Shown: positions 7,831-16,793, counted from the stretch's first letter. The stretch: 64,000 nucleotides of DNA from Bradyrhizobium sp. RD5-C2 (GCF_019972155.1 NZ_BOVL01000008.1:171380-235379), one strand, 5' to 3'. Notes: a model not told the origin generated them from the sequence alone. Made by a program: numbers and translations.

Positions 7831-9327
7831 TTAGCCAACCGAACCTTCAAGGCTGATCGAGATCAGCTTCTGCGCTTCCACCGCGAACTCCATCGGCAGT
7901 TGCTGCAGCACGTCCTTCACGAAGCCGTTGACGACGAGGCCGACGGCTTCTTCCTGCGAGAGCCCGCGCTGGATGCAGTAGAACAGCACGTCCTCGGAAA
8001 TCTTCGACGTCGTCGCTTCGTGCTCGAACGTAGCCGAGGAGTTCTTGGCCTCAACATAGGGCACGGTGTGCGCACCGCATTTGTCGCCGATCAGGAGCGA
8101 GTCGCAGGCGGTGTAGTTGCGCGCGCCGGTGGCTTTGCGATGCGCGCTGACGAGACCGCGATAGGTGTTCTGCGACCTGCCGGCGGCGATGCCCTTGGAG
8201 ATGATCCGGCTCGACGTGTTCTTGCCGAGGTGGATCATCTTGGTGCCGCTATCGACCTGCTGGTAGCCGTTCGAGATCGCGATCGAGTAAAACTCGCCGC
8301 TCGAATTGTCGCCGCGCAGGATGCAGCTCGGATACTTCCAGGTGATCGCAGATCCCGTCTCGACCTGGGTCCAGGAGATCTTGGAGTTCTTGCCGCGGCA
8401 GTCGCCTCGCTTGGTGACGAAATTGTAGATGCCGCCCTTGCCCTCGGAATTGCCGGGGTACCAGTTCTGCACCGTCGAATACTTGATCTCCGCGTCATCG
8501 AGCGTGACGAGCTCGACCACGGCGGCGTGCAACTGGTTCTCGTCGCGCTGCGGCGCGGTGCAGCCTTCGAGATAGGAAACGTAGGAGCCCTTGTCGGCGA
8601 TGATCAGCGTGCGCTCGAACTGGCCGGTGTTACGCTCGTTGATGCGGAAATAGGTCGACAGCTCCATCGGGCAGCGCACGCCCGGCGGCACGTAGACGAA
8701 CGAGCCGTCGGAGAACACCGCCGAGTTCAGCGTCGCGAAGTAGTTGTCCGAGGTCGGCACCACGGTGCCGAGATATTTCTGCACGAGCTCCGGATGCTCG
8801 CGGATCGCCTCCGAGATCGGCATGAAGATCACGCCGGCAGCCTTCAGCTCCTTCTGGAAGGTGGTCGCGACCGAAACCGAGTCGAACACGGCATCGACCG
8901 CGATCTTGCGGCTCGGCGACGGCGGTCCACCGGGCGGCGGCTCGACGCCCTCGAGGATCGCGACCTCACGCAGCGGAATGCCGAGCTTCTCATAGGTCTT
9001 GAGGATTTCCGGATCGATCTCGTCGATCGAGGACAGCGTCTTCTTCGGCTTCGGCGCCGAGTAATAGTAGATGTCCTGGTAATCGATCTTCGGATAGTCG
9101 ACGCGCGCCCAGGTCGGCTCGGTCATGGTCAGCCAGCGGCGATACGCCTCGAGGCGCCATTCCAGCATCCAGGCCGGTTCATTCTTCTTTGCGGAGATGA
9201 AGCGGACGGTATCTTCCGACAGCCCCTTCGGGGCCTTGTCGGACTCGATCTGAGTCTCAAACCCATATCGATACTGGTCGACGTCGATGCGCCGGACGCG
9301 CTCGACCGTCTCTTGTACAGCAGGCAT
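7831..9327 (-). CDS. sufB: SufB, Fe-S cluster assembly scaffold subunit
   Basis: A 498-residue SufB, the main scaffold on which the cluster is built. Recognisable segments are [19 protein letters not shown] at the N-terminus, the [17 protein letters not shown] strand pair, [20 protein letters not shown] with a conserved cysteine, and the C-terminal [18 protein letters not shown] and EHEATTSKI blocks of the beta-helix core. The ATG at 9327 has a strong GGAGG six bases upstream, so this gene is probably expressed well. About 100 bases separate it from the upstream desulfurase, and that gap has its own possible iron-responsive motif. Confidence 0.96.
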   Translation of the reverse strand: MPAVQETVERVRRIDVDQYRYGFETQIESDKAPKGLSEDTVRFISAKKNEPAWMLEWRLEAYRRWLTMTEPTWARVDYPKIDYQDIYYYSAPKPKKTLSSIDEIDPEILKTYEKLGIPLREVAILEGVEPPPGGPPSPSRKIAVDAVFDSVSVATTFQKELKAAGVIFMPISEAIREHPELVQKYLGTVVPTSDNYFATLNSAVFSDGSFVYVPPGVRCPMELSTYFRINERNTGQFERTLIIADKGSYVSYLEGCTAPQRDENQLHAAVVELVTLDDAEIKYSTVQNWYPGNSEGKGGIYNFVTKRGDCRGKNSKISWTQVETGSAITWKYPSCILRGDNSSGEFYSIAISNGYQQVDSGTKMIHLGKNTSSRIISKGIAAGRSQNTYRGLVSAHRKATGARNYTACDSLLIGDKCGAHTVPYVEAKNSSATFEHEATTSKISEDVLFYCIQRGLSQEEAVGLVVNGFVKDVLQQLPMEFAVEAQKLISISLEGSVG

Positions 9328-9414
9328 TCAATCCTCCGCTCGCGGTTTCAAGGACCGCGGTGGATCTCTAGTTCAGAAAAATCACTTACGATGCTTTGAA
9401 CACGAAATCACTGG

Positions 9415-9431
9415 CTTAGAACAGTTCAAGC
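9415..9431. promoter_or_regulatory. Possible iron-control element (Irr-box-like) before sufB
   Basis: CTTAGAACAGTTCAAGC matches 10 of 14 fixed positions of the rhizobial ICE/Irr pattern TTTAGAA-N3-TTCTAAA. It lies about 90 bases upstream of the sufB start and overlaps the end of the upstream desulfurase gene. Irr control of Fe-S assembly genes is known in Rhizobiales; this match is imperfect, so the call is tentative. Confidence 0.3.
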
Positions 9432-10583
9432 TGTGTTTCGTCGTTCCCCCTTAACTAGGGTATCGGCGAGCTTTCGCCAAGCCTTGAGGGTGAAATCCAC
9501 GTCTGTCTCCGTGGTAGACCAGCCAAGACTGAGCCGCACCGCTCCCTGGGACACCTCTGAACGGTATCCCATTGCCTCCAACACGTGAGACGGCTGGACC
9601 TTGCCCGACGAGCAGGCGGAACCGGAGGACACCGCGACCCCGGCCAGGTCGAATCCGATAACCGCCGTCTCGGCCTTCATGCCGGGCGCGGTGAACAAGA
9701 CGGTATTCGGCAACCGCTTCACGTCATCGGAGAAGATCAGCATGTCCGGCGTCTGCCGGAGCCCGTGCTCGAGCCTGTCACGCAATCCCCTGACGCGGGC
9801 GGCGTCGGCCTTCAGCGCCACCATCGCGGCCTTCGCGGACGCGCCAAAGCCTGCGATCCCAGCGACGTTCTCAGTCCCTGCCCGCCGCCCGAGCTCCTGC
9901 CCGCCGCCGCGCAGGAACGCCTCCAGTCCTTCAACGCCTTCGGCGAGCACCAGTGCGCCTGCGCCCTTCGGTCCACCGATCTTGTGCGCCGACAGCGTCA
10001 CGAGATCGGCCTGGGTCGAGGCGAGATCGAACGAGATCTTTCCGAACGCCTGGATCGCATCGACGTGCAGCAGGCCACCGGCTGCGTGGACGATCTCGGC
10101 GACGTCAGCCACCGGCTGAATGGCGCCGGTCTCGTTGTTCGCTAGCATCACCGAGACCAAAGCGGGTGGACCGTCGGCCAGCAGCGCGCGCAGATGGTTG
10201 AGATCGATGACCCCGGCGCGCGTGACATTGATCGCGAGGGTCGCCTCACGCGCGAACCGCCCGCCCGCAAGGACGGACGCGTGCTCGATCGCGGACACCA
10301 GCAGCCGCCCGATCGGAGCGCCCGCACCGCGGCGCAATCCCGGCGTCAATGCGAGCGCATTGGCTTCGGTCCCGCCGGAGAGAAACACGACGTCCTGCGG
10401 CCGGCCGCCGACCGCCGTGGCCACCGCATTGCGGGCATCCTCAACCAGCCGGCGCGCGCGGCGTCCCTCGCTGTGCACCGAGGACGGGTTGCCGCTCAAT
10501 TCCCATGCAGAAGCCATCGCCGCCTTCGCCTCCTGGCGAAGCGGCGTGGTGGCATTCCAGTCGAGATAGACGCGATCGGCCAT
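9426..10583 (-). CDS. Cysteine desulfurase, NifS/IscS type (group I)
   Basis: A 385-residue PLP enzyme of the NifS/IscS class, distinct from the SufS in the same operon. The PLP lysine is K201 in LSAHKIGGPKG, and the active cysteine is C324 on the SGSACSSG loop, which marks group I. The substrate and cofactor pocket residues in YLDWNATTPL and AIEHASVL are present. It lies at the head of the suf cluster, as is usual in alphaproteobacteria, so the operon carries two desulfurases. The ATG at 10583 begins the conserved sequence; an in-frame TTG at 10601 is an alternative. No IscR/Rrf2 regulator gene lies next to it. Confidence 0.92.
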   Translation of the reverse strand: MADRVYLDWNATTPLRQEAKAAMASAWELSGNPSSVHSEGRRARRLVEDARNAVATAVGGRPQDVVFLSGGTEANALALTPGLRRGAGAPIGRLLVSAIEHASVLAGGRFAREATLAINVTRAGVIDLNHLRALLADGPPALVSVMLANNETGAIQPVADVAEIVHAAGGLLHVDAIQAFGKISFDLASTQADLVTLSAHKIGGPKGAGALVLAEGVEGLEAFLRGGGQELGRRAGTENVAGIAGFGASAKAAMVALKADAARVRGLRDRLEHGLRQTPDMLIFSDDVKRLPNTVLFTAPGMKAETAVIGFDLAGVAVSSGSACSSGKVQPSHVLEAMGYRSEVSQGAVRLSLGWSTTETDVDFTLKAWRKLADTLVKGERRNTA

Positions 10584-11002
10584 CGAGCTTGTCCGCGGCA
10601 ACCACCATGGTTGCGGCCTTCCACTGCGACATAACGACAGTCGGGCAGCGAGACCAGATCAGAGTCACTGGCGCGAGAGATTTTTCACGCTCGCCGGGAG
10701 TCTCGTCGTGTTGCCAGGCAAGATGTCGGCCTGCGCACCGAGCGCGATAGCAATATGACAAATCAAAACTTCAGGTAGCCAGCGAACAAATCGACGCGTC
10801 GATCCGGATCGCCGCCGACGCGCCGGCTACGCGCGCGTCACGGCGCGGATTAGCCTGCGCCAAGCGGCACAATTTCCTTGATTTTTGCCCCTTGCGTCAT
10901 GCTAGAAGGCCTTCCAGCGTGCCGCCCGGCGGTGCCTGCGCCCGATTTCATCATGAGCCGCTCTACTCGCGCCCGTCGCCGAAGATGGCTCCAACCGGTT
11001 GA

Positions 11003-11016
11003 TTGATCGACGTCAA
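11003..11016. promoter_or_regulatory. FixK/FNR-like box upstream of the hydrolase gene
   Basis: TTGATCGACGTCAA fits the FixK2-type consensus TTG(A/C)-N6-(T/G)CAA. It lies inside a larger inverted repeat, TTGATTGA (10999-11006) to TCAATCAA (11013-11020). Its centre is only about 37 bases before the ATG at 11047, closer than expected for class II activation from a normal leader, so it may be coincidental or act by repression. Confidence 0.35.
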
Positions 11017-11043
11017 TCAAGGGAACGCGTCAATCAAGGGAAC
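11011..11043. repeat. Tandem 16-bp direct repeat containing the ribosome site
   Basis: CGTCAATCAAGGGAAC occurs at 11011-11026 and again at 11028-11043, one base apart. The second copy supplies the AAGGG Shine-Dalgarno for the ATG at 11047; the first would be an upstream duplicate of that site. Confidence 0.8.
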
Positions 11044-11046
11044 ACA

Positions 11047-11694
11047 ATGCCTGAAGTCATTTTCACCGGCCCTGCTGGCCGTCTCGAGGGCCGCTACCAT
11101 CCGGCCAAGCAGAAGAACGCGCCGATTGCGATGATCCTGCATCCGCATCCGCAGTTCCACGGCACGATGAACCACCAGATCGTCTACCAGTGCTACTACG
11201 CGTTCGCGCATCGCGGCTTCTCGGTGCTGCGCTTCAACTTCCGTGGCGTCGGCCGCAGCCAGGGCTCGTTCGATCACGGCACCGGCGAGTTGTCCGATGC
11301 CGCGAGCGCGCTCGACTGGGCGCAGGCGATCAATCCCGAGGCGCGCGCCTGCTGGGTCGCCGGCTTCTCGTTCGGCGCATGGATCGGCATGCAGCTTTTG
11401 ATGCGCCGTCCGGAGGTCGAGGGCTTCATCTCGATCGCGCCGCCCGCTAATCTCTACGACTTCTCGTTCCTCGCGCCCTGCCCGTCGTCGGGCCTGATCG
11501 TGCACGGCGACAAGGATGCCGTGGTGCCGCCCAAGGACGTCAACACGCTGGTCGAGAAGCTGAAGACGCAGAAGGGCATCGTGATCGACCAGCAGGTCAT
11601 CCCCGGCGCCAACCATTTCTTCGACGGCAAGCTCGAGCCGCTGATGGAAACGGTGACCGGCTATCTCGACATGCGCCTCGCCAACGTGCGCTGA
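11047..11694 (+). CDS. Alpha/beta hydrolase (small serine hydrolase)
   Basis: A 215-residue alpha/beta hydrolase without a signal peptide. The nucleophile elbow is GFSFGAW with S108; D157 in HGDKDAVVPP and H190 in GANHFF complete the triad. The HPHPQFHGTMNH segment (residues 32-43), found after the first strand, is typical of a widespread bacterial group annotated as dienelactone-hydrolase-like or X-Pro dipeptidyl-peptidase-like. The substrate cannot be told from sequence. ATG at 11047 is chosen because AAGGG lies 6 bases upstream; the frame stays open further up but has no ribosome site. It is transcribed away from suf and ends next to a REP-like palindrome. Confidence 0.85.
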   Translation: MPEVIFTGPAGRLEGRYHPAKQKNAPIAMILHPHPQFHGTMNHQIVYQCYYAFAHRGFSVLRFNFRGVGRSQGSFDHGTGELSDAASALDWAQAINPEARACWVAGFSFGAWIGMQLLMRRPEVEGFISIAPPANLYDFSFLAPCPSSGLIVHGDKDAVVPPKDVNTLVEKLKTQKGIVIDQQVIPGANHFFDGKLEPLMETVTGYLDMRLANVR

Positions 11695-11707
11695 CGCCAC
11701 CGACCTT

Positions 11708-11783
11708 GTAGCCCGCATGAGCGAAGCGACATGCGGGTCGCAACGGCGCAGACCCCGGATATCGCTTCGCTCATCCGGGCTAC
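11708..11783. repeat. Intergenic palindromic repeat (REP-like, second type)
   Basis: GTAGCCCGCATGAGCGAAGC at 11708 onward pairs with GCTTCGCTCATCCGGGCTAC ending at 11783, around a middle that includes GGTCGCAACGGCGCAGACC. It fills the gap between two convergent genes. Palindromes starting GTAGCCCG are common in Bradyrhizobium intergenic DNA. Confidence 0.75.
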
Positions 11784-11796
11784 GGTCCCTGCAGAC

Positions 11797-12126
11797 TCAC
11801 TCCGGCGCGAATTTCAGCGCGGCGATGCCGACCAGCACCAGCGCGATCCCGGCCACCTTCATCGGGTTCACGGCTTCGTTGAACAACAGCACGCCCATGG
11901 TCAGCGTGCCGACCGCGCCGATGCCGGTCCATACCGTGTAGGCGACGCCGACGCCGAGCACCTGCAACGCGCGCCCGAGCAGGAACACGAACGCGGCGAG
12001 CAGCACCAGCGAGACCAGCGTCCAGCCGAGGCGCGTATAGCCCTCGGCATATTTCATCGAGATGGCCCAGCCGACGTCGAGAAGACCGGCGACGACCAGC
12101 GCGATCCAGGCAATGGAGTGCGACAT
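11797..12126 (-). CDS. sugE: SugE/Gdx-like small multidrug resistance transporter
   Basis: A 109-residue protein with four predicted membrane helices, the size and pattern of the SMR family. The motifs WAISMKYAEGYTRLGW in helix 1-loop 1 and the later GVAYTVWTGIGAVGT and GIALVLVGIAALK helices place it with SugE/Gdx, which exports guanidinium and quaternary ammonium ions with protons. The essential glutamate of helix 1 (E13 in E. coli SugE) is an aspartate here (D17 in AGLLDVGW). The gene starts 3 bases after the glutathione transferase stop, so the two form an operon, perhaps a small detoxification unit. Confidence 0.88.
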   Translation of the reverse strand: MSHSIAWIALVVAGLLDVGWAISMKYAEGYTRLGWTLVSLVLLAAFVFLLGRALQVLGVGVAYTVWTGIGAVGTLTMGVLLFNEAVNPMKVAGIALVLVGIAALKFAPE

Positions 12127-12129
12127 GGC

Positions 12130-12807
12130 TTAGGCGGCAAGCTTCAGCATGTGTGCGCGGTGCCCGACCAGGAACGCGTGCAGCAGCGCGGGATATTCAG
12201 GCGAAACGGCGCTGCGCACGCTTGGCCGCTGCGCCAGCGCACTGCGCCACGCCCGAAGCTTTGGCGTGTGGGCGAAAACTGCCAGATCGGTCAGCTGATC
12301 GAACAGATCGAAATAGCGGAAGACCGGCGCGAACACCGCATCCACCAGGCTGAACCTGTCGCCAGCGAAGAATGGACCCGCGCCGAGCGCAGCCTCGACG
12401 CGCGCGAATTTTGCGGTGACCGCCTGCCGCTTGCTCTCGAAGGTCGCGGCATCGGTTGCGGTCTCGAGCCCCCACAGGTCGCCGAGAACGGCCGAGCCGA
12501 ACTCCATCCAGGCGCGATGCTCGGCGCGGGTGAGCGCATCCTGCAGATGCAGCTTGGCGCCGCCTTGCGTCTCCTCGATGTACTCGCAGATCACGTTGCT
12601 CTCGAACAGCGCGACCTCTCTGCCGTCGTCGCCGGTCACGACCAGCACCGGCACCTTGCCGAGCGGCGAGATCTTCAGGAACCAGTCCGGCTTGTTGGCG
12701 AGATCGATGTCGATCCGCTCGAACGGCACACCCTTCTCATGCAGCGCGATTACCGCGCGTTGCACATAGGGGCAGAGCTTGTGGCTGATCAGCTTCAGGG
12801 CGGCCAT
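12130..12807 (-). CDS. Glutathione S-transferase family protein
   Basis: A 225-residue cytoplasmic GST with an N-terminal thioredoxin-like domain (SHKLCPYVQRAVIAL, then GKVPVLVV with the cis-proline and FESNVICEYIEE that binds the glutathione gamma-glutamyl group) and a helical C-terminal domain with FSLVDAVFAPVFRYF. CPYVQR near the N-terminus suggests a Cys-type active site, as in beta or omega classes. Likely roles are conjugation or reduction of electrophiles or disulfides. ATG at 12807 follows GAGG with 8-base spacing. It is co-transcribed with sugE, and three ATGCA-N2-TGCAT palindromes lie just upstream. Confidence 0.9.
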   Translation of the reverse strand: MAALKLISHKLCPYVQRAVIALHEKGVPFERIDIDLANKPDWFLKISPLGKVPVLVVTGDDGREVALFESNVICEYIEETQGGAKLHLQDALTRAEHRAWMEFGSAVLGDLWGLETATDAATFESKRQAVTAKFARVEAALGAGPFFAGDRFSLVDAVFAPVFRYFDLFDQLTDLAVFAHTPKLRAWRSALAQRPSVRSAVSPEYPALLHAFLVGHRAHMLKLAA

Positions 12808-12826
12808 GGACGAAACCTCGCGTTCA

Positions 12827-12889
12827 ATGCAACTGCATCGAATTAAATGCAGTGGCATGGAACTGTCAAGGTAGATGCATTTGCATCTA
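12827..12889. promoter_or_regulatory. Three palindromic operator sites upstream of the GST-sugE operon
   Basis: Three copies of ATGCA-N2-TGCAT: 12827-12838 (perfect), 12847-12858 (ATGCAGTGGCAT, one mismatch) and 12875-12886. The third extends to a perfect 18-bp palindrome, TAGATGCATTTGCATCTA, at 12872-12889. They lie 20 to 82 bases before the GST start codon, where a promoter must be, so they look like binding sites of a dimeric repressor or activator. No regulator gene is adjacent. Confidence 0.65.
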
Positions 12890-12891
12890 AA

Positions 12892-13995
12892 TCACGGTCG
12901 CGCGATGATGCCCCCGGTCATCGGGATCGGCACCCCCGTGGTGGCGGGGTAGCTCAGCGGCAGCCCCCTCATGCCGCGCGCGGCAAGGAAGCCGAAGGCC
13001 TGCGCCTCGATCGCATCCGCCGCCCAGCCGAGCGCCTCGGCGGGCTCGACGATTGCCGGCGCCAGGCGCTCGCGCAGCATCCGCATCATCGTGAGGTTGG
13101 AGGCGCCGCCGCCGCAGATGATCCAGCTCTTCGGGCGTTTCGGCAGCAGCGGCACCACGCGGGCGATCGCAGCCGCCGTGAAAGCGGTCAGCGTCGCCGC
13201 GCCATCGGCCGGCGCCACGGCACCGAGCTTCAGGCCGGCAAAGTGGTTGCGGTCGAGCGATTTCGGCGGCGGAACCGAGAAGAACGGCAGCTTGAGCGCC
13301 TGAGCGATCCAGGCTTCGTCCGGTTTGCCCAGCGCGGCGAACTTGCCGGCGGTGTCGAACGGCTGATGCATCTGGCGGAACATGAAATCGTCGAGCAGCG
13401 CGTTCCCGGGCCCGGTGTCGCAGGCGATCAACGTATCGGCACCGTCGATATATGTGATGTTGGAGACGCCGCCGATATTGACCACGACGATCGGCCCCTC
13501 GCGGTTCAGCGATTGCGCCAGCGCCCGATGATAGACCGGCACGAGCGGCGCGCCCTGCCCGCCGGCCTCGACGTCGGCGGCACGGAAATCATGCATCACC
13601 GGGATGTGGATCGCTTTGGCGAGCGCCAGGGCATCGCCGATCTGCACCGTCAACTTCCGCTCCGGGCGGTGCAGCACGGTCTGGCCATGGAACCCGACGA
13701 TGTCGATGTCCTGGGCGGAGATCCGGGTCTGCGCCGTGAAACTGGCGACCGCCTCGGCATGGGCTGTCGTGACGGTCTGCTCGGCCTGCCGCAGGATTCC
13801 CGGCCGGGCATCGCGCCGCGACAGATGAACGGCCTCGGTCAGCGCCTGGCGCAGCAGGCTGCGCTCGCTGTCGGTATAGGGTCGATAGCCGGTAGGTCCG
13901 AAGGCCTTGATCTGGCGGCCATCGGTCTCGATCAGTGCCACGTCGACCCCGTCGAGCGAGGTCCCGCTCATCAGACCGAGTGCCGTTAACATCAT
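12892..13995 (-). CDS. anmK: AnmK, anhydro-N-acetylmuramic acid kinase
   Basis: A 367-residue kinase of the acetate-kinase/Hsp70 fold. It hydrates and phosphorylates 1,6-anhydroMurNAc to MurNAc-6-P during recycling of cell-wall sugars. Evidence: the phosphate loop GLMSGTSLDGVD at the N-terminus, DIVGFHGQTVLHRP in the middle, VVNIGGVSNITY, CDTGPGNALLDDF and the late CGGGASN motif. Length is normal. It is transcribed divergently from tyrS, and this pairing of anmK with tyrS is frequent in alphaproteobacteria. The GST gene lies downstream on the same strand but probably has its own promoter. Confidence 0.95.
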   Translation of the reverse strand: MMLTALGLMSGTSLDGVDVALIETDGRQIKAFGPTGYRPYTDSERSLLRQALTEAVHLSRRDARPGILRQAEQTVTTAHAEAVASFTAQTRISAQDIDIVGFHGQTVLHRPERKLTVQIGDALALAKAIHIPVMHDFRAADVEAGGQGAPLVPVYHRALAQSLNREGPIVVVNIGGVSNITYIDGADTLIACDTGPGNALLDDFMFRQMHQPFDTAGKFAALGKPDEAWIAQALKLPFFSVPPPKSLDRNHFAGLKLGAVAPADGAATLTAFTAAAIARVVPLLPKRPKSWIICGGGASNLTMMRMLRERLAPAIVEPAEALGWAADAIEAQAFGFLAARGMRGLPLSYPATTGVPIPMTGGIIARP

Positions 13996-14024
13996 CTTGG
14001 AAGCGCCCCAGCCGGGAACCCCCG

Positions 14025-14053
14025 GCTTGTCTCAAACAAGTACATCCTATAAT
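14025..14053 (+). promoter_or_regulatory. Probable tyrS promoter
   Basis: A perfect TATAAT stands at 14048-14053. A GCTTGT hexamer (14025-14030) lies exactly 17 bases upstream; CTTGTC with 16-base spacing is an alternative that fits the alphaproteobacterial -35. A transcript would begin near 14060, giving a leader of about 88 bases before tyrS. No T-box or other riboswitch was recognised in the leader. Confidence 0.5.
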
Positions 14054-14147
14054 GCCACTGCGCGTCCGCCTGCGGCAGCCTCAAGCGTCAAGGTTCCGCA
14101 AATAGATGCAAAAACCGTAAAACAAGAATGATCTGGCTCGCCGACAA

Positions 14148-15401
14148 ATGACTGCATTTAAATCGGATTTCCTGAACACTCTACAGGAACGCGGCTTCGT
14201 CCACCAGTGCTCCGATTTCGAGGGCCTCGACGCGCTCGCCGCCAAGGGCGAGGCGACTGCCTATGTCGGCTACGACTGCACCGCGCCGTCGCTGCACATC
14301 GGCAACTTCCTCACCATGATGATGCTGTACTGGCTGCAACAGAGCGGCAACAAGCCGATAACATTGATGGGCGGCGGCACCACGATGGTCGGCGACCCCT
14401 CCGGCAAGGACGAGACGCGCGCGATGCGCACCGTCGCGGAGATTGAATCCAACAAGGCGAGCATCCGCGGCGTGTTCGCCAAGGTGCTGCGCTATGGCGA
14501 CGGGCCTTCCGACGCCATCATGCTCGACAACGCCGAGTGGCTGACCAAATTGAACTGGATCGAGATGCTGCGCGACATCGGCCGGCACTTCTCGGTCAAC
14601 CGCATGCTGACGATGGACTCGGTGCGGCTCCGGCTCGAGCGCGAGCAGGAGATGAGCTTCATCGAATTCAACTACATGGTCTGCCAGGCCTACGACTTCG
14701 TCGAGCTGTCGCGCCGCGCCGGCTGCCGGCTGCAGATGGGCGGCTCCGACCAGTGGGGCAATATCGTCAACGGCGTCGATCTCGGCCGCCGCATGGGCTC
14801 GCCGCAACTGTACGCGCTGACCACGCCGCTGCTGACCACCGCCTCCGGCGACAAGATGGGCAAGACCGCCAAGGGCGCGGTGTGGCTCAACGCCGACCAG
14901 TTCTCGCCGTATGACTTCTGGCAGTACTGGCGCAACGTGGAGGATGCCGACGTCGTCAAGTTCCTCAAGCTGTTCACGATCCTGCCGATGAGCGAGATCA
15001 ACAAGCTTGCAGCGCTCGGTGGCAGCGAGATCAACGAAGCCAAGAAGGTGCTGGCGACCGAGGCAACCGCCCTGCTCCATGGCCGCGATGCGGCGAACGA
15101 GGCTGCCGAGACCGCGCGCCGCACCTTCGAGGAAGGTGCGCTGGCGGAAACCTTGCCGACGGTGGAAATTCCGCGCGGCGAATTCGAGGCCGGCGTCGGC
15201 GTGCTCGCTGCCTTCGTCAAGGCCGAGCTCGTCGCTTCCAACGGCGAAGCACGCCGGCAGATCAAGGGCGGCGGCCTGCGCGTCAACGATGTTGCGGTCA
15301 CCGATGAGAAGATGCTGCTGACGCCGGCCAATCTGACGCCGGAAGGCGTGGTCAAATTGTCGCTCGGCAAGAAGCGCCACGTCCTGCTGAAGCCTGCATA
15401 G
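14148..15401 (+). CDS. tyrS: Tyrosyl-tRNA synthetase
   Basis: A 417-residue class I synthetase that attaches tyrosine to tRNA-Tyr. The HIGH signature appears as PSLHIGNF near residue 48, and KMSKS as DKMGKTAKG near residue 236. The tyrosine pocket is marked by [10 protein letters not shown] and by [20 protein letters not shown], with [12 protein letters not shown]. An S4 RNA-binding domain occupies the C-terminal 65 residues ([20 protein letters not shown]). Length is normal for the bacterial TyrRS. A probable promoter with a perfect -10 lies about 95 bases upstream. Confidence 0.97.
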   Translation: MTAFKSDFLNTLQERGFVHQCSDFEGLDALAAKGEATAYVGYDCTAPSLHIGNFLTMMMLYWLQQSGNKPITLMGGGTTMVGDPSGKDETRAMRTVAEIESNKASIRGVFAKVLRYGDGPSDAIMLDNAEWLTKLNWIEMLRDIGRHFSVNRMLTMDSVRLRLEREQEMSFIEFNYMVCQAYDFVELSRRAGCRLQMGGSDQWGNIVNGVDLGRRMGSPQLYALTTPLLTTASGDKMGKTAKGAVWLNADQFSPYDFWQYWRNVEDADVVKFLKLFTILPMSEINKLAALGGSEINEAKKVLATEATALLHGRDAANEAAETARRTFEEGALAETLPTVEIPRGEFEAGVGVLAAFVKAELVASNGEARRQIKGGGLRVNDVAVTDEKMLLTPANLTPEGVVKLSLGKKRHVLLKPA

Positions 15402-15457
15402 GCGCATTCGCATTTGTCGGTTGCAGGGGGTGCCGAAAGCGCGCTCCCTCCTTTTCG

Positions 15458-16705
15458 ATGGACCAGAACACGCCGCCGAACGACACGCTTGCAACGCCGG
15501 CGAAACAGTCGCGCGTCGCACTCAACGTGCTTGCGCTCTGCTTCGTGCTGTCGGTGCTCGGACGCGGCCTTAGCGACAGCTTCACGGTCTTTCTCAAACC
15601 GATCTCGGAAAATTTCGGCTGGGACCGCGCCTCGGTCGTGTCGGTCTATTCGCTGACCTGGCTCGCCAGCGGCCTCACCGCGCCCCTAGTCGGACGCCTG
15701 TTCGATCGCTCGGGTCCGCGCGTGGTCTATGCGCTCGGCCTGTCGCTGCTCGGTTGCGCATTCCTCATTGCGTCACACGCGCAGCAGCTTTGGCAATTCC
15801 AGCTCAGCGTCGGCCTCTGCGTCGGCTTCGGCACCGCGCTGATCGGCAACGTCTCGAACTCGATCCTGCTCGGCCGCTGGTTCGGACCAAGGCTGCCAAC
15901 CGCGATGGCCGTGATGTATTCGGCGACTGGCGCCGGCCTCCTCGTTCTGCTGCCGCTGTCACAGGTGCTGATCGACCGGATCGGCTGGCGCGAGGCCTAT
16001 CAGGTGTTCGGCGTCAGTGCGCTCTGCCTGCTTGTCCCGCTCGTCTTCCTGCCGTGGCGGCTGCTCGCCGGCGGATCGCCGCACATCGTCAGGAAGGCGC
16101 AAGCCGGCCTCGCCGAAGAAGGCTGGACGCTGCTGGCCGCGATGCGCCACCACGCCTTCTGGGCGCTGTTCTCCACCTTCTTCTTCACGGCGGTCGCGAT
16201 GTATGCGCTGACGGCGCAGATCGTCGCCTACCTGATCGATGTCGGCTTCCCGCCGCTCCAGGCGGCGACCGCCTGGGGCTTCTCCGGCGTCGCGCTGTTC
16301 GTCGGCATGCTCGGCGTGTCCACGCTCGATGGCATCATCGGCCGCCGTCCCAGCGTGCTGTTCAGCTACGGCGTGTCGATCCTCGGCATCATCCTGCTCT
16401 GGCTGTTGCAGTGGTATCCGAACTACTGGCTGCTGACCGGCTTTGTAATCTGCTTCGGCAGCATGATCGGCTCGCGCGGCCCACTGATCACCGCGACCGC
16501 GCTGAAAATCTTCCGCGGCGAGCGCGTCGGCACGATCTACGGAACCATCATGATCGGCAGCGGCCTCGGCTCGGCGCTCGGCTCCTGGGGCGGCGGCCTG
16601 CTCCACGACTGGACCCACAGCTACAATCCGCTGATCGCCTTCGCGCTCGTCAACGTGGTGCTCGGCCTGATCCCGTTCCTGGTGGTGCCGGCGCTGCGGC
16701 GCTAG
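15458..16705 (+). CDS. MFS transporter
   Basis: A 415-residue integral membrane protein with about 12 hydrophobic segments in two halves, the major facilitator pattern. Motif A appears as GRLFDRSGPR after helix 2, and an echo (TLDGIIGRRPS) occurs in the second half. The FLKPISENFGWDR start and the WFGPRLPTAMAVMYSATGAG region resemble the monocarboxylate/oxalate-formate antiporter branch. The substrate cannot be assigned. It follows tyrS at 56 bases and precedes an AraC regulator, but no shared role is evident. Confidence 0.88.
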   Translation: MDQNTPPNDTLATPAKQSRVALNVLALCFVLSVLGRGLSDSFTVFLKPISENFGWDRASVVSVYSLTWLASGLTAPLVGRLFDRSGPRVVYALGLSLLGCAFLIASHAQQLWQFQLSVGLCVGFGTALIGNVSNSILLGRWFGPRLPTAMAVMYSATGAGLLVLLPLSQVLIDRIGWREAYQVFGVSALCLLVPLVFLPWRLLAGGSPHIVRKAQAGLAEEGWTLLAAMRHHAFWALFSTFFFTAVAMYALTAQIVAYLIDVGFPPLQAATAWGFSGVALFVGMLGVSTLDGIIGRRPSVLFSYGVSILGIILLWLLQWYPNYWLLTGFVICFGSMIGSRGPLITATALKIFRGERVGTIYGTIMIGSGLGSALGSWGGGLLHDWTHSYNPLIAFALVNVVLGLIPFLVVPALRR

Positions 16706-16793
16706 CGCTCCGTTCGGCGCAGCAACTGCGCCGACAAGACAGATATTGTCGCAAGTCCCAGGTCGATCTAGGCTTCCGCCGCCGAGGTCCTCA

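Larger units (their letters stand above)
10584..11046. other. Divergent intergenic region between the suf operon and a hydrolase gene
   Basis: About 460 bases that must hold the promoters of the minus-strand suf operon and the plus-strand hydrolase. No protein-like frame is convincing. Visible structure includes a perfect 10-bp palindrome GAAGGCCTTC at 10905-10914 and, next to the hydrolase gene, a FixK/FNR-like box and a tandem 16-bp repeat listed separately. Confidence 0.5.
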
